Positions 1 through 6,956 are shown, counted from the stretch's first letter. The stretch is DNA of 7,937 nt from PSRF01 sp035457105 (GCA_035457105.1 DATIBX010000551.1:1-7937), one strand, 5' to 3'. Numbers and translations are program-made. Notes: generated from the letters alone by a model not told the origin.

Positions 1-2128
1 TAACGTTCCGCAGCGGCAGGTCGAAAAGATTGATACCACCTGGGCCACACTGGCCGGCGGTATTGTGGAAACTCGTAGCGTCGAATAAGCACGCACCCGT
101 TCCCGGATCGAGCAGTAGCGGAGCGCCTCTCGTCAGGACTGGAGTGTCGTTGCCAAGACCTGGAGGCAGATTGAGTACCCTGTCGAAGAGAATGTTGTTG
201 ATGATATTCCCATCGTAAAAGATACCACCACCACCGCGGATGACAGTCTTGCCATTACCCTTGATGTCCCAGGCGAAACCAACCTGAGGGGCAAAATTGT
301 TGACGTCGTTATTGACAAAGCCGCCCAGGACCGGACTGAACTGGGCCAATTTATCCGTGCGTTTGAGATCACTGTCAGCAAGCGCACTATCGTAGTCGTA
401 GCGAAGACCCAGCGTCAGCGTTAAGTTACTCTTCACTTTCCACGCATCTGTGAAGTAAACGCCAATGCGATGGTTTGTCGTGCCGCCATTGGGAAAGCCA
501 AGCGCCGGTCGCTCGCTAAATGCACCGAGCCCGTTGCCGAGCACGATCTGATTGAGTTGATAGCTGAGTGGATCGTCGGCTCCGCCATGTGTAGTGGCGA
601 ATGGTTTGCTGCTGATATTTCCGCGGATGCGCGCCGATAAGCCAAAGAAATCGGCAAACACGGCTTCTTCGATATGGTTGTAAGACAAGCCAAAACGAAA
701 AGTATGGTTGCCGTAACTCAGACTCGCGTCGTATTTACCCTGCAGGTTATCCTGGAAAGTCTGCTGTGGTGCTAAAAGATCGGGTCCAATGTCCTGGACG
801 CCACCAGTGATGCGGACCAGGATTGGACCACCAGCGGGATCTAGCGTTTCGGGTGTTCCTGCAGCTGAGTTGGCATCCACGATGAAGTTGTTAAAGTTCA
901 GGTAGCTGAACCTTCCTGAATGCGTCCAGCGGCCCGCTGAAAAGTCGAGACCGGCGACGTGGGTGTTCGTGTTGTTCAGATTTCCGAACGCGCTCAGGTC
1001 CGTTCCGCCAAATCCGGTCACGCCAAAATTGTAGTTGTGGTTGAAGCGGTAAAACGCGCTCAGGCGATCGTTGATCTTCCAATCCGCGCGCGCACCGGCG
1101 AGTCGCTCGTCAAGCGGTACGCCAAAGGCCTGGGTGAATTTAGTGAAATTAGGAACGCTGGTGAACTGCTGTCCGTCCTGGTTGTTGTTTTCGAACTCAG
1201 CGTGCCAGAAAAACTTATTCTTTATTAAGTAACCGCCCATGCGGCCACCAAGAATCTGGCGATCAAAAGGAGGCTTTTGAGTTGTAGGAGATTTCTTGTT
1301 AAGACGTAAGTCGGATGAATAACTTTCATCACGGAAGAAACCAAAGCCGGCGCCGTGAAACTCATTACCGCCACTGCGAGTCACAATGTTGATGGCGCCG
1401 CTTGAAGTCAGGTCAGTGCTGGCGTCAAGCGTCGAACGACTAACCTGGAACTCCTGGATTGTCTCGTTTGAAATATTGGTAGTGGTTGTTCCGACAGTCT
1501 CGTCGGTGATGTCGACACCATCCACTTGAATGCGAGTTGAGCGTCCGCTGCGACCGCCCATGGAGACGCCGACCATCTGATTCTTCGTCGGATCGAAGTC
1601 GCCACCATCACGAACCTGGACTCCTGGTTCTTGCTGGGCCAAGTCAAGAAAGTTTCTTCCGTTCAAGGGAAGATTCTCGATTTGTCTTGGAGTAACAACG
1701 CCGTCAACTGTTGGTCTGCTGGTATCAACCGTGGCCTCAGTGGTGGCCATCACCTGTACAGTCTCGGTCGTATTACCAACTTCGAGTGTGGCCATCAGTG
1801 GGGTGACGCTTCCAACTTTGACGCTGATGTCGTTGACGACGAATTTTCTAAAACCCGTCTTCTCGACTGTGATTGAATAAGCGCCGGCTAAGAGGTTCTG
1901 GAAATTGAATCTCCCGCGGTCGTCAGTGACCGCCGTAGTCTCGGCACCGGTGCTAACGCTTTTGAGAGTTACTGAAGCACCTTGAACGACCGCGCCATCG
2001 GCGTCGGATACGGTTCCTTCAAGAGCGCCCCTGATGTGCTGACCTGAGGCAGAGGGACTGAGCACAAATAACAACAGAAGCCCTAACACCCCATAGAAGA
2101 TTGAGATCTTGCCCTTTGATTTATTCAT
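1..2128 (-). CDS. TonB-dependent receptor, Oar-like, with N-terminal carboxypeptidase-regulatory domain (partial, C-terminus off the left edge)
   Basis: Outer-membrane beta-barrel receptor, expected to take up a large substrate using TonB energy; the substrate cannot be read from the sequence. I translated the minus strand from ATG at 2128: the frame is open to the window edge, giving 709 codons. Residues 1-29 form a signal peptide (KSKGK, hydrophobic core GVLGLLLLFVL, then SPSASG). Residues about 33-115 are a carboxypeptidase-regulatory-like beta-sandwich (GTVSDADGAVVQGASVTL, then DDRGRFNFQNLLAGAYSI). The plug follows at about 135-252, with the family signature QIENLPLNGRNFLDLAQQ at 149-166, QVDGVDITDE at 201-210 and SSGAINIVTRSGGNEFHG at 242-259. 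The rest is Asn/Gly/aromatic-rich barrel sequence. Two cysteines (C680, C694) may form a loop disulfide. Relatives run about 1000-1200 residues, so roughly a third is missing. AGGAG at 2138-2134 lies 5 nt before the ATG and fixes the start. It is divergent from the secreted TPR gene at 2555. Confidence 0.93.
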   Translation of the reverse strand, partial: MNKSKGKISIFYGVLGLLLLFVLSPSASGQHIRGALEGTVSDADGAVVQGASVTLKSVSTGAETTAVTDDRGRFNFQNLLAGAYSITVEKTGFRKFVVNDISVKVGSVTPLMATLEVGNTTETVQVMATTEATVDTSRPTVDGVVTPRQIENLPLNGRNFLDLAQQEPGVQVRDGGDFDPTKNQMVGVSMGGRSGRSTRIQVDGVDITDETVGTTTTNISNETIQEFQVSRSTLDASTDLTSSGAINIVTRSGGNEFHGAGFGFFRDESYSSDLRLNKKSPTTQKPPFDRQILGGRMGGYLIKNKFFWHAEFENNNQDGQQFTSVPNFTKFTQAFGVPLDERLAGARADWKINDRLSAFYRFNHNYNFGVTGFGGTDLSAFGNLNNTNTHVAGLDFSAGRWTHSGRFSYLNFNNFIVDANSAAGTPETLDPAGGPILVRITGGVQDIGPDLLAPQQTFQDNLQGKYDASLSYGNHTFRFGLSYNHIEEAVFADFFGLSARIRGNISSKPFATTHGGADDPLSYQLNQIVLGNGLGAFSERPALGFPNGGTTNHRIGVYFTDAWKVKSNLTLTLGLRYDYDSALADSDLKRTDKLAQFSPVLGGFVNNDVNNFAPQVGFAWDIKGNGKTVIRGGGGIFYDGNIINNILFDRVLNLPPGLGNDTPVLTRGAPLLLDPGTGACLFDATSFHNTAGQCGPGGINLFDLPLRNV

Positions 2129-2130
2129 GA

Positions 2131-2140
2131 TCTCTCCTTT
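2131..2140 (-). promoter_or_regulatory. Shine-Dalgarno site of the TonB-dependent receptor gene
   Basis: Read on the minus strand this is AAAGGAGAGA. Its AGGAG core (2138-2134) ends 5 nt before the ATG at 2128. It is a strong match to the anti-SD sequence at a good distance and supports the chosen start. Confidence 0.75.
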
Positions 2141-2161
2141 GGTTGCTTGCTGTTTGTAGGA

Positions 2162-2188
2162 CTGCGGTAATCGACAACTGTTCCGCAG
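2162..2188 (-). promoter_or_regulatory. possible leader hairpin upstream of the receptor gene
   Basis: CTGCGG at 2162-2167 and CCGCAG at 2183-2188 are perfect 6-bp inverted arms. The stem extends by AA/TT after a one-base bulge. It lies 34-60 nt upstream of the receptor start, so it would fall in the mRNA leader or near the promoter. It could be an operator or a leader structure, or chance. I see no convincing -35/-10 pair for the receptor gene nearby. Confidence 0.25.
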
Positions 2189-2367
2189 CTTCTCACCCCT
2201 CGAGCCGGGAAAGTCTGGAGAGGTGTCTGACCTAAGTTCTGGCGACTGGGCCTTAGAAGTAGAGGCGGGCCAACCGCAATAAGAATGTCTTCATTTTTGA
2301 AACCGCAAATTGCATGCCCGCAAGATGGCGGCTTTCAACAGTTTCGATCCTTAAGCATTTGTAACAC

Positions 2368-2395
2368 TTGCCATAAAACTTGCAGAGGATAATAT
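2368..2395 (+). promoter_or_regulatory. possible promoter for the secreted TPR gene
   Basis: TTGCCA (2368-2373) resembles a -35 box. It is followed after 16 nt by TAATAT (2390-2395); an overlapping GATAAT (2388-2393) matches the -10 consensus better but leaves only a 14-nt spacer. The direct repeat ACTTGC occurs at 2366-2371 and 2379-2384. If used, the mRNA would carry a leader of about 150 nt before the ATG at 2555. The prediction is weak because it rests on consensus matching alone. Confidence 0.3.
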
Positions 2396-2543
2396 ACGAA
2401 AAAATGAAGAATGCATCCGGAAAATGGATTTACTCGCTTGGACTCGACAGAAATTTCTTGAGGGCGAGTTCGCCAAAACACGGACGAATTTCGGGTTTGG
2501 CTTTGAAAATGACCGTTCGCCGCTTCCAACGTAGTAATCAGAA

Positions 2544-2548
2544 AGGAG
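2544..2548 (+). promoter_or_regulatory. Shine-Dalgarno site of the secreted TPR gene
   Basis: AGGAG, within GAAAGGAG, lies 6 nt before the ATG at 2555. It supports that start over any upstream alternative. Confidence 0.75.
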
Positions 2549-2554
2549 CGCTTA

Positions 2555-3547
2555 ATGAGAGAGGCTTTTAAACAGATTTTTCTGGTTACGGCGGCCTCGC
2601 TGTTGTTGGCTGGGCTCGTGGAAGTGCGTGGACAAACTGTCTACGAGATTGAAGGGACGGTGTATGGACCCGACGGGAAGGCCATCGGGAATGTGGTAAT
2701 GACTCTACAGAACCATGCGGGCGCCCAGGTCGATCAGGACATTACCAAAAGCGATGGTCGTTATCGCTTCAGCGGAGTGGTGGCCGGCATTTACTACATT
2801 TCGGTCAAGGCGTCAACTCCGGGAATTCAGGCGCAGCTCCAGAGAATCGAGCTCATCAATTCCGGCGTTAACATCAGCAACTTTTCCAAAGAGCGCTTTG
2901 ACTTTAGTCTGAAGAAAGCACCGAACGCAGATGCTCCACCCATCGTGGGAACAGTCTTCGCTCAAGAAATACCACCGGCGGCTGAACGAGAATTCAACAG
3001 TGCTGTCAACAGTATCTCGAAGGGAGATAAAGACGAGGCAATCAGAAAACTAAAAGGAGCACTGGAAATATTTCCGCAGTATTTTCTGGCGTTGCAACAG
3101 CTCGGACTGCTCTACGTCGAGACTGAGAAAGATCAGCAGGCTATTGAACCGTTGAAGAAAGCGATCGCTATCAATCCTAAGAGTGCGCAATCACACCTTG
3201 GGTTGGGTATGGCTTACATCAATCTCGATCGGGTGAGTGATGGTGTTAGCGAATTGAATGCAACGTTGGGATTGGATTCACGACTTTTTAATGCGCACCT
3301 TTATTTAGGGATCGCTCTTAGTACGATGGGCAAGCTCGATGACGCTGAGAAAGCGTTTAAAGAGGCTTATGCGGTCGGAGGAGTTCAGGCTCGAGCGGCG
3401 CATTTATACTTGGCGTCGATCTACGATAAGCGTAAGGATTATCAAAAGGCGATTGATGAATTGGAAGCATACCTGCGGGAGAATCCTAAGGCTCCCAACG
3501 CCGGAAAAATTCGCGAGGCCGTCTCGAAGTTGAGGAGTAAGTTGTGA
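2555..3547 (+). CDS. secreted carboxypeptidase-regulatory-like / TPR protein
   Basis: An exported 330-residue protein that probably acts as a periplasmic or surface-associated protein-binding scaffold; no enzymatic motif is visible. Residues 1-26 are a signal peptide (FKQIFLVTAASLLLAGLVEV, then RG before QTVYEIEG); there is no lipobox cysteine. Residues about 30-118 form a carboxypeptidase-regulatory-like beta-sandwich: GTVYGPDGKAIGNVVMTLQN, then SDGRYRFSGVVAGIYYISVK. A Pro/Ala-rich linker (121-141) leads into about five TPR units at roughly 143-174, 177-208, 211-242, 246-277 and 283-312. These show the usual G/A/Y/P spacing, for example LGLLYVETEKDQQAIEPLKKAIAINP written in pieces as LGLLYVETE and AIEPLKKAIAINP. 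The start is fixed by AGGAG 6 nt upstream. The gene stands alone on the plus strand, is divergent from the receptor, and is followed by a 602-bp repeat-rich gap. It shares signal peptide plus regulatory domain with the receptor, which suggests an envelope role. The domain call is solid; the function is unknown. Confidence 0.9.
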   Translation: MREAFKQIFLVTAASLLLAGLVEVRGQTVYEIEGTVYGPDGKAIGNVVMTLQNHAGAQVDQDITKSDGRYRFSGVVAGIYYISVKASTPGIQAQLQRIELINSGVNISNFSKERFDFSLKKAPNADAPPIVGTVFAQEIPPAAEREFNSAVNSISKGDKDEAIRKLKGALEIFPQYFLALQQLGLLYVETEKDQQAIEPLKKAIAINPKSAQSHLGLGMAYINLDRVSDGVSELNATLGLDSRLFNAHLYLGIALSTMGKLDDAEKAFKEAYAVGGVQARAAHLYLASIYDKRKDYQKAIDELEAYLRENPKAPNAGKIREAVSKLRSKL

Positions 3548-3588
3548 GGGAGAAGGAAGATCACCGCAAAGACCCTCTGCACAATGCT

Positions 3589-3678
3589 CAACTTACTAGA
3601 ATCCCGTAGTTGCAAGTGAACAACTCACTAGAATCTCGCAGTTGCAAGTGAACAACTCACCAGAATCCCGCAGTCAGG
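3589..3678 (+). repeat. 32-bp tandem repeat, about 2.7 copies
   Basis: Unit 1 (3589-3620) and unit 2 (3621-3652) are each 32 bp and begin CAACT[T/C]ACTAGAAT; they differ at three positions. A third partial unit begins at 3653 (CAACTCACCAGAATCCCGCAG) and then departs into the arm of the large palindrome. The units abut with no spacers. The third unit shows that this tandem repeat and the palindrome share an end sequence, so the array probably arose by slippage at the edge of that element. Confidence 0.8.
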
Positions 3679-3906
3679 AAGGGTGGCAGAGCGGCACATA
3701 CACTCGCCATCCTTACTTGAACCTAGCGACGCCCCCGCTCTTCCTCCTCAGATACTCTTTCAAAATCAAAGGAGTTATTGACATGATTCTTGAGAGTTGA
3801 TCATTGTCGCAGGGGAGGCAGAGCGGGGGCGGCGCTGGATTCGAGCTTTTGAGGTTTGACTTGGGCCGCTCTGCCACCCTTCCTGACTGCGGGATTTCTG
3901 GTGAGT
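3653..3906. mobile_element. MITE-like imperfect palindrome of about 254 bp
   Basis: The outer arms are 3653-3695 on the plus strand and 3865-3906 as its near-perfect reverse complement; both contain GTCAGGAAGGGTGGCAGAGC. A second arm pair lies inside: 3728-3751 against 3810-3833, with the core GCCCCCGCTCTTCCTCC (3731-3747) matching its partner at 16 of 17 positions. Weaker complementarity continues outward to 3714/3847 and inward toward the centre. All pairs share a midpoint near 3780, so the whole is one nested palindrome. No open frame inside looks like a protein. This fits a non-autonomous element moved by a transposase encoded elsewhere, or a large structured repeat. I see no clear target-site duplication, because the left edge runs into the tandem repeat. 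Confidence 0.6.
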
Positions 3907-3916
3907 ACCGATGTTC

Positions 3917-3959
3917 GCAGCTCTGCCACCCTTCCTGACTGCGGGATTCTGGGAAGTTG
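3917..3959 (-). repeat. solo copy of the palindrome arm
   Basis: Read on the minus strand it carries the same core as the outer arms of the neighbouring palindrome (CCAGAATCCCGCAGTCAGG, then AAGGGTGGCAGAGC). It lies 10 bp beyond the palindrome's right arm in the same orientation. The side facing 3959 joins the AT-rich module that recurs near 7763. Confidence 0.8.
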
Positions 3960-4020
3960 AGTAAATGGCAATGATCCAGAAATGAAAAATGAGATATGGA
4001 AAATGACATATGGAAAATAA
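3947..4020 (+). repeat. AT-rich dispersed repeat module, copy 1
   Basis: This begins TTCTGGGAAGTTGAG, continues GGCAATGAT, and ends with two 14-bp tandem units ATGA[G/C]ATATGGAAA followed by ATA. The same order of blocks recurs at 7763-7828: TTCTGGGGAGTTGAG, GCAATGAT, AAATGAAAAATG, then GGAAAATGACATATGGAAAA. It is non-coding. The open frames crossing it give only low-complexity Phe/Ser/His/Ile peptides. Confidence 0.7.
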
Positions 4021-4023
4021 AGG

Positions 4024-4056
4024 CCTTTTCTGACTGAGGGATTCTGGTGAGTTGTT
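4024..4056 (-). repeat. truncated, diverged copy of the palindrome arm
   Basis: The plus strand reads TTTTCTGACTGAGGGATTC and then TGGTGAGTTGTTG, matching the minus-orientation arm at 3884-3906. The TGCCACCC side has been lost and C-to-A and similar changes are present. It is the last recognisable copy before the kinase gene. Confidence 0.6.
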
Positions 4057-4098
4057 GCGGTAGCCGGGCTGTCACCCTCCACAATTCTCTCCAAAGGG

Positions 4099-4127
4099 TT
4101 GCTAGACTTTGGCTGCATTAGTATTGT
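4099..4127 (+). promoter_or_regulatory. possible promoter of the kinase gene
   Basis: TTGCTA (4099-4104) and TATTGT (4122-4127) each match the sigma-70-type consensus at 4 of 6 positions and are separated by 17 nt. Transcription would start near 4134, leaving a leader of only about 16 nt before the ATG at 4150. This is consistent with the absence of a well-placed Shine-Dalgarno site, since GGAG at 4131-4134 lies 15 nt from the ATG. Confidence 0.4.
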
Positions 4128-4149
4128 TACGGAGTCACGCCTCGTAAAT

Positions 4150-6639
4150 ATGTTAGAGCCTGGTACTTCTCTTGGTCCCTATGAAATAAAGTCTCCCCTC
4201 GGCAAAGGCGGCATGGGTGAGGTCTACCTCGCTCATGACTCGAGATTAAACCGTTCCGTTGCTCTGAAAGTCCTGCCCAGGGATCTCGCATCAGACCCGC
4301 AACGGATGCGCCGCTTCTCTCAGGAAGCTAAGACTACTTCCGCACTGAATCATCCGAACCTGTTGACCATCTACGAGATTGGACAAGAAGACTCGATCCT
4401 GTTCATCGCCACCGAGTACGTTGATGGTGAGACTCTGCGCACGAATTTGTCTGCGGGTCCATTGCCGTATGGCGAAGTGTTGCGAATTGGATCCCAGGTT
4501 GCCGAAGCCTTAGCAGCCGCTCATGAGGCCGGGATCGTTCACCGCGACATTAAACCCGAAAACATAATGCTGCGGCGGCGCGATCACATCGTTAAGGTGC
4601 TCGATTTTGGTCTCGCAAAACATACGGACCAGTCGGCTCAGCGTCGCTTGACTGACTCGGGCGCTTCGTCCAGCACCATGATCCAGACCGAAGCGAACGT
4701 CATCGTGGGTACGGGTAAATACATGTCGCCCGAACAGGCACGAGGACTTCCGGTAGACACACGCACCGACGTCTGGAGTCTTGGCGTAGTCATCTACGAG
4801 ATGTTGGCCGGTTATCCTCCCTTCACGGGCGAGACCGGTAGCGATCTCATCGTCGCGATTCTTGATCGAGAACCGGCGCGACTCCCTGAACGCGAGCCTC
4901 CAATTCCGCTTGAACTGCAACGCATCATTAGAAAGGCCCTGTCGAAAGATCGAGAAAAGCGTTATCAGACAATTAAAGATCTCGCGGTTGATTTGGAGAG
5001 TCTGCGTTTGGAGTTACAGCTGAGCGCTGAACACCAGCGCATCATGTCGTCGGCCTCAATTGAGCGACCGTTTACCGGCCAAAGCGTTCAAACATCACGT
5101 TCAGTGCCAATCAACACTGCGGAACAACCAACTGAAGCTATTCCGCGGTTCTTGGCCAAAAGTAATAGGCTGAAATGGGTCATTGCCGGTGCTGCTGCAC
5201 TCGTCCTCGCGGTCGCAGTTGCCACCTATTTCTACTTCCACCGAGCGACTAATCCCGCGATAGATTCAATCGCAGTATTACCGTTCGTAAACGTTGGTCT
5301 CGATCCGAATATGGATTACATCTCCGACGGTATAACGGACAGCATCATCGACGGCATATCGCAATTGCCAAACCTGGCCGTCATCGCTCGGAGTTCAGTT
5401 TTTCGGTACAAGGGACGCGAAATTGATCCGCAGGCGGTGGCGAAAGAGCTCGGCGTGCATGCGGTCTTGACCGGCGTGATTACGCAACGAGGAGACAATC
5501 TGTCGATCAGCGCGGAACTGGTGGACGCGTCGAACAATCATCGCATCTGGGGTGAACGCTATGAGCGGCAACTCTCGGATATTCTGCTGGTCCAATCAGA
5601 TATTGCCAAAGACATTTCAGAGAGCTTGCGTTCTAAGTTAACTGGCGAAGAAAAGAGACGGGTAGTTAAGCGCTTCACGGACAATCCCGCAGCTTATCAA
5701 GCTTATTTGAAGGGCCGCTATCACTGGAACAAACGAACGGCTGCTGATCTCAATAAGAGTATCGAGTACTACAACCAGGCGATTGCGATTGATCCCGAAT
5801 ACGCGCTGGCTTATTCGGGATTGGCCGATTGCTATCTCGTCCTACCTGATTATTCGGACGTACCTGCTCAAGAAGCTCATCCAAAATCCAAGGCCGCGGC
5901 GTTAAAGGCACTGGAACTTGATGAGACTCTGGCTGAAGCTCATGCGGCGCTCGGCGGTGTGAAGATTGATTCCGAATGGGATTTTGTAGGCGCCGAAACA
6001 GAGTTGAAGAGGGCTATTGAACTCAATCCAAATTATGCGACGGCGCATCATTGGTACGCGCAATATTTATCGGTGATGGGCCGGCATGAGGAAGCCGTTA
6101 AGGAGATCAGGCGAGCACAAGAGCTCGATCCGCTGTCGCTGATCATCAATGCTGTTTTGGGCGATACGTATACGAAAGCGCGGCGTTACGATGAAGCGAT
6201 TTTGCAGTTGCGGAAAACGATTGAGATGGACCAGAACTTCAGTCGCGCGTACCGGTACCTGGGGAACGCCTACGTCGAAAAAGGAATGTTTGCCGACGCA
6301 ATAGCAGCTTATCAAACTGCTGCGACTCTTGGTGGGGAACCAGCGGAACAGGCAGCGAAGAGAGCTACGGAATTGAAGGCGGCAGTGGCGGCGGCGGGAG
6401 CGAAGGGTTACTGGGAAAAGCAGCTGGAAAATGCGAAGGATGTGAAGGTGTCGCCGTATGGGATGGCGAGTATCTATGCGCGGCTTAATGACAAGGAAGA
6501 AGCTCTGAATTGGCTCGACAAGGCGTATCGCGAACGCGATCCATATGTCGTGTATATGAAGATCGACCCGCAGTTTGATAGTCTGCGTTCCGACCAGCGC
6601 TCCCAGGATCTAATGCGTCAGATAGGTTTGCTGAAGTGA
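4150..6639 (+). CDS. membrane Ser/Thr protein kinase fused to a TolB-N/FlgO-like domain and TPRs
   Basis: An eukaryotic-type (Hanks) kinase of 829 residues. The kinase domain at about 11-285 has every key motif: glycine loop GKGGMGEV (18-25), VALK lysine K40, helix-C glutamate E59, HRDIKPEN with catalytic D133 and N138, DFG at 152-154, GTGKYMSPEQARG at 187-199, and DVWSLG at 207-212. It should therefore be active, phosphorylating Ser/Thr. The activation segment is rich in Ser/Thr (167-188), so autophosphorylation there is likely. A juxtamembrane linker leads to one TM helix (about 342-364). The outer part begins with a TolB-N/FlgO-like domain (372-500; IAVLPF, DYISDGITDSI, AKELGVHAVLTG, RIWGERY). 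TPRs follow at about 511-750, and a C-terminal TPR-like segment (769-829) ends the protein. I chose ATG at 4150 because MLEPGTSLGPYEI is the usual beginning of such kinases; the in-frame TTG at 4099 would add 17 atypical residues and overlap the likely promoter. It has no operon partner. Confidence 0.93.
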   Translation: MLEPGTSLGPYEIKSPLGKGGMGEVYLAHDSRLNRSVALKVLPRDLASDPQRMRRFSQEAKTTSALNHPNLLTIYEIGQEDSILFIATEYVDGETLRTNLSAGPLPYGEVLRIGSQVAEALAAAHEAGIVHRDIKPENIMLRRRDHIVKVLDFGLAKHTDQSAQRRLTDSGASSSTMIQTEANVIVGTGKYMSPEQARGLPVDTRTDVWSLGVVIYEMLAGYPPFTGETGSDLIVAILDREPARLPEREPPIPLELQRIIRKALSKDREKRYQTIKDLAVDLESLRLELQLSAEHQRIMSSASIERPFTGQSVQTSRSVPINTAEQPTEAIPRFLAKSNRLKWVIAGAAALVLAVAVATYFYFHRATNPAIDSIAVLPFVNVGLDPNMDYISDGITDSIIDGISQLPNLAVIARSSVFRYKGREIDPQAVAKELGVHAVLTGVITQRGDNLSISAELVDASNNHRIWGERYERQLSDILLVQSDIAKDISESLRSKLTGEEKRRVVKRFTDNPAAYQAYLKGRYHWNKRTAADLNKSIEYYNQAIAIDPEYALAYSGLADCYLVLPDYSDVPAQEAHPKSKAAALKALELDETLAEAHAALGGVKIDSEWDFVGAETELKRAIELNPNYATAHHWYAQYLSVMGRHEEAVKEIRRAQELDPLSLIINAVLGDTYTKARRYDEAILQLRKTIEMDQNFSRAYRYLGNAYVEKGMFADAIAAYQTAATLGGEPAEQAAKRATELKAAVAAAGAKGYWEKQLENAKDVKVSPYGMASIYARLNDKEEALNWLDKAYRERDPYVVYMKIDPQFDSLRSDQRSQDLMRQIGLLK

Positions 6640-6757
6640 AGGTGTCGGACAAGTTCTAACTTTCTGGTAGAAGTCTGTTTCATTTCTCATTTTTCGCGAA
6701 GTGCGAGCATGCTCTGAGAATTGAGAATTGAGAAATGAAAATTGAGAATCCACACGG

Positions 6758-6772
6758 TCCCCCGAAAGGGGA
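6758..6772 (+). repeat. accessory hairpin of the composite repeat, left copy
   Basis: TCCCC and GGGGA form a 5-bp stem around the loop CGAAA. In the right copy (7693-7711) the same place has a 7-bp stem, GTTCCCC/GGGGAAC, around CTTCA. The stem is kept while the loop differs, which suggests that structure matters. Confidence 0.55.
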
Positions 6773-6784
6773 ACAAGAAGGTAG

Positions 6785-6812
6785 CCAGGGGTGCAGCGCA
6801 GCAAACCCCTGG
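6785..6812 (+). repeat. REP-like hairpin L1
   Basis: A 28-bp element with perfect 8-bp inverted arms, CCAGGGGT and ACCCCTGG, around a 12-nt loop GCAGCGCAGCAA. It sits in a longer block (6768-6815, 48 bp) that matches the reverse complement of 7652-7699 with a single difference at the C/A of the loop. REP elements are short intergenic palindromes of this size; whether this is a true genome-wide family cannot be seen from one window. Confidence 0.8.
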
Positions 6813-6836
6813 ATCCAACGAACCGACAAATTCCGC

Positions 6837-6935
6837 TGAGCCCCGCAGGGGCGACAGAATCTCAGGGCCGCACGAATTGACAACTACTACTCATTCCCTA
6901 CTGTTTGAGATCCTCTATCGCCCCTGTCGGGCTCA
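6837..6935. repeat. inverted pair of GC-rich hairpin modules
   Basis: TGAGCCCCGCAGGGGCGACAG occupies 6837-6857 (first 20 bases given in the family's form: TGAGCCCCGCAGGGGCGACA). It matches the reverse complement of 6915-6935 at 18 of 21 positions. Each contains its own small palindrome: GCCCC-GCA-GGGGC at 6840-6852, and a weaker GCCC/GGGC at 6920-6932. The same module recurs at 7618-7630 and within 7850-7864 as part of the right-hand composite repeats. Confidence 0.7.
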
Positions 6936-6956
6936 CTTAAATAGCCTCTGCTCGAT

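Larger units (their letters stand above)
2129..2554. other. divergent intergenic region between receptor and secreted TPR genes
   Basis: These 426 bp separate two divergently transcribed genes for exported proteins and must hold both promoters. Besides the two ribosome binding sites, the small inverted repeat at 2162-2188 and a possible rightward promoter at 2368-2395, I see no recognisable RNA gene, riboswitch or repeat. The short open frames here have no ribosome binding site and no protein-like composition. Confidence 0.6.

Noticed and set aside
2335..2571. 63-64-codon open frames on both strands before the TPR gene
   Set aside because: They overlap each other and the probable promoter, lack ribosome binding sites, and have no protein-like pattern.
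3548..3590. Rho-independent terminator after the TPR gene
   Set aside because: No GC-rich stem followed by a T-run is present in the first 40 nt past the stop.
3589..3678. CRISPR-like array
   Set aside because: The 32-bp units abut without spacers, number fewer than three, and share sequence with the neighbouring palindrome. There are no cas genes.
3713..4118. Two overlapping minus-strand open frames of 105-123 codons
   Set aside because: They run through the palindrome, solo arms and AT-rich module. The peptides repeat the same words (NPAVRKG, FHISFFIS) because the DNA is repetitive, and no ribosome binding site is present.
4099..4149. TTG at 4099 as the kinase start
   Set aside because: The added 17 residues do not resemble the beginning of this kinase family, the AAAGGG upstream touches the TTG with no spacing, and a plausible promoter covers the position.
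4510..4920. 136-codon open frame on the minus strand
   Set aside because: It lies wholly inside the kinase catalytic domain in an antisense frame, and the plus-strand frame has every family motif. Its translation has no recognisable domain.
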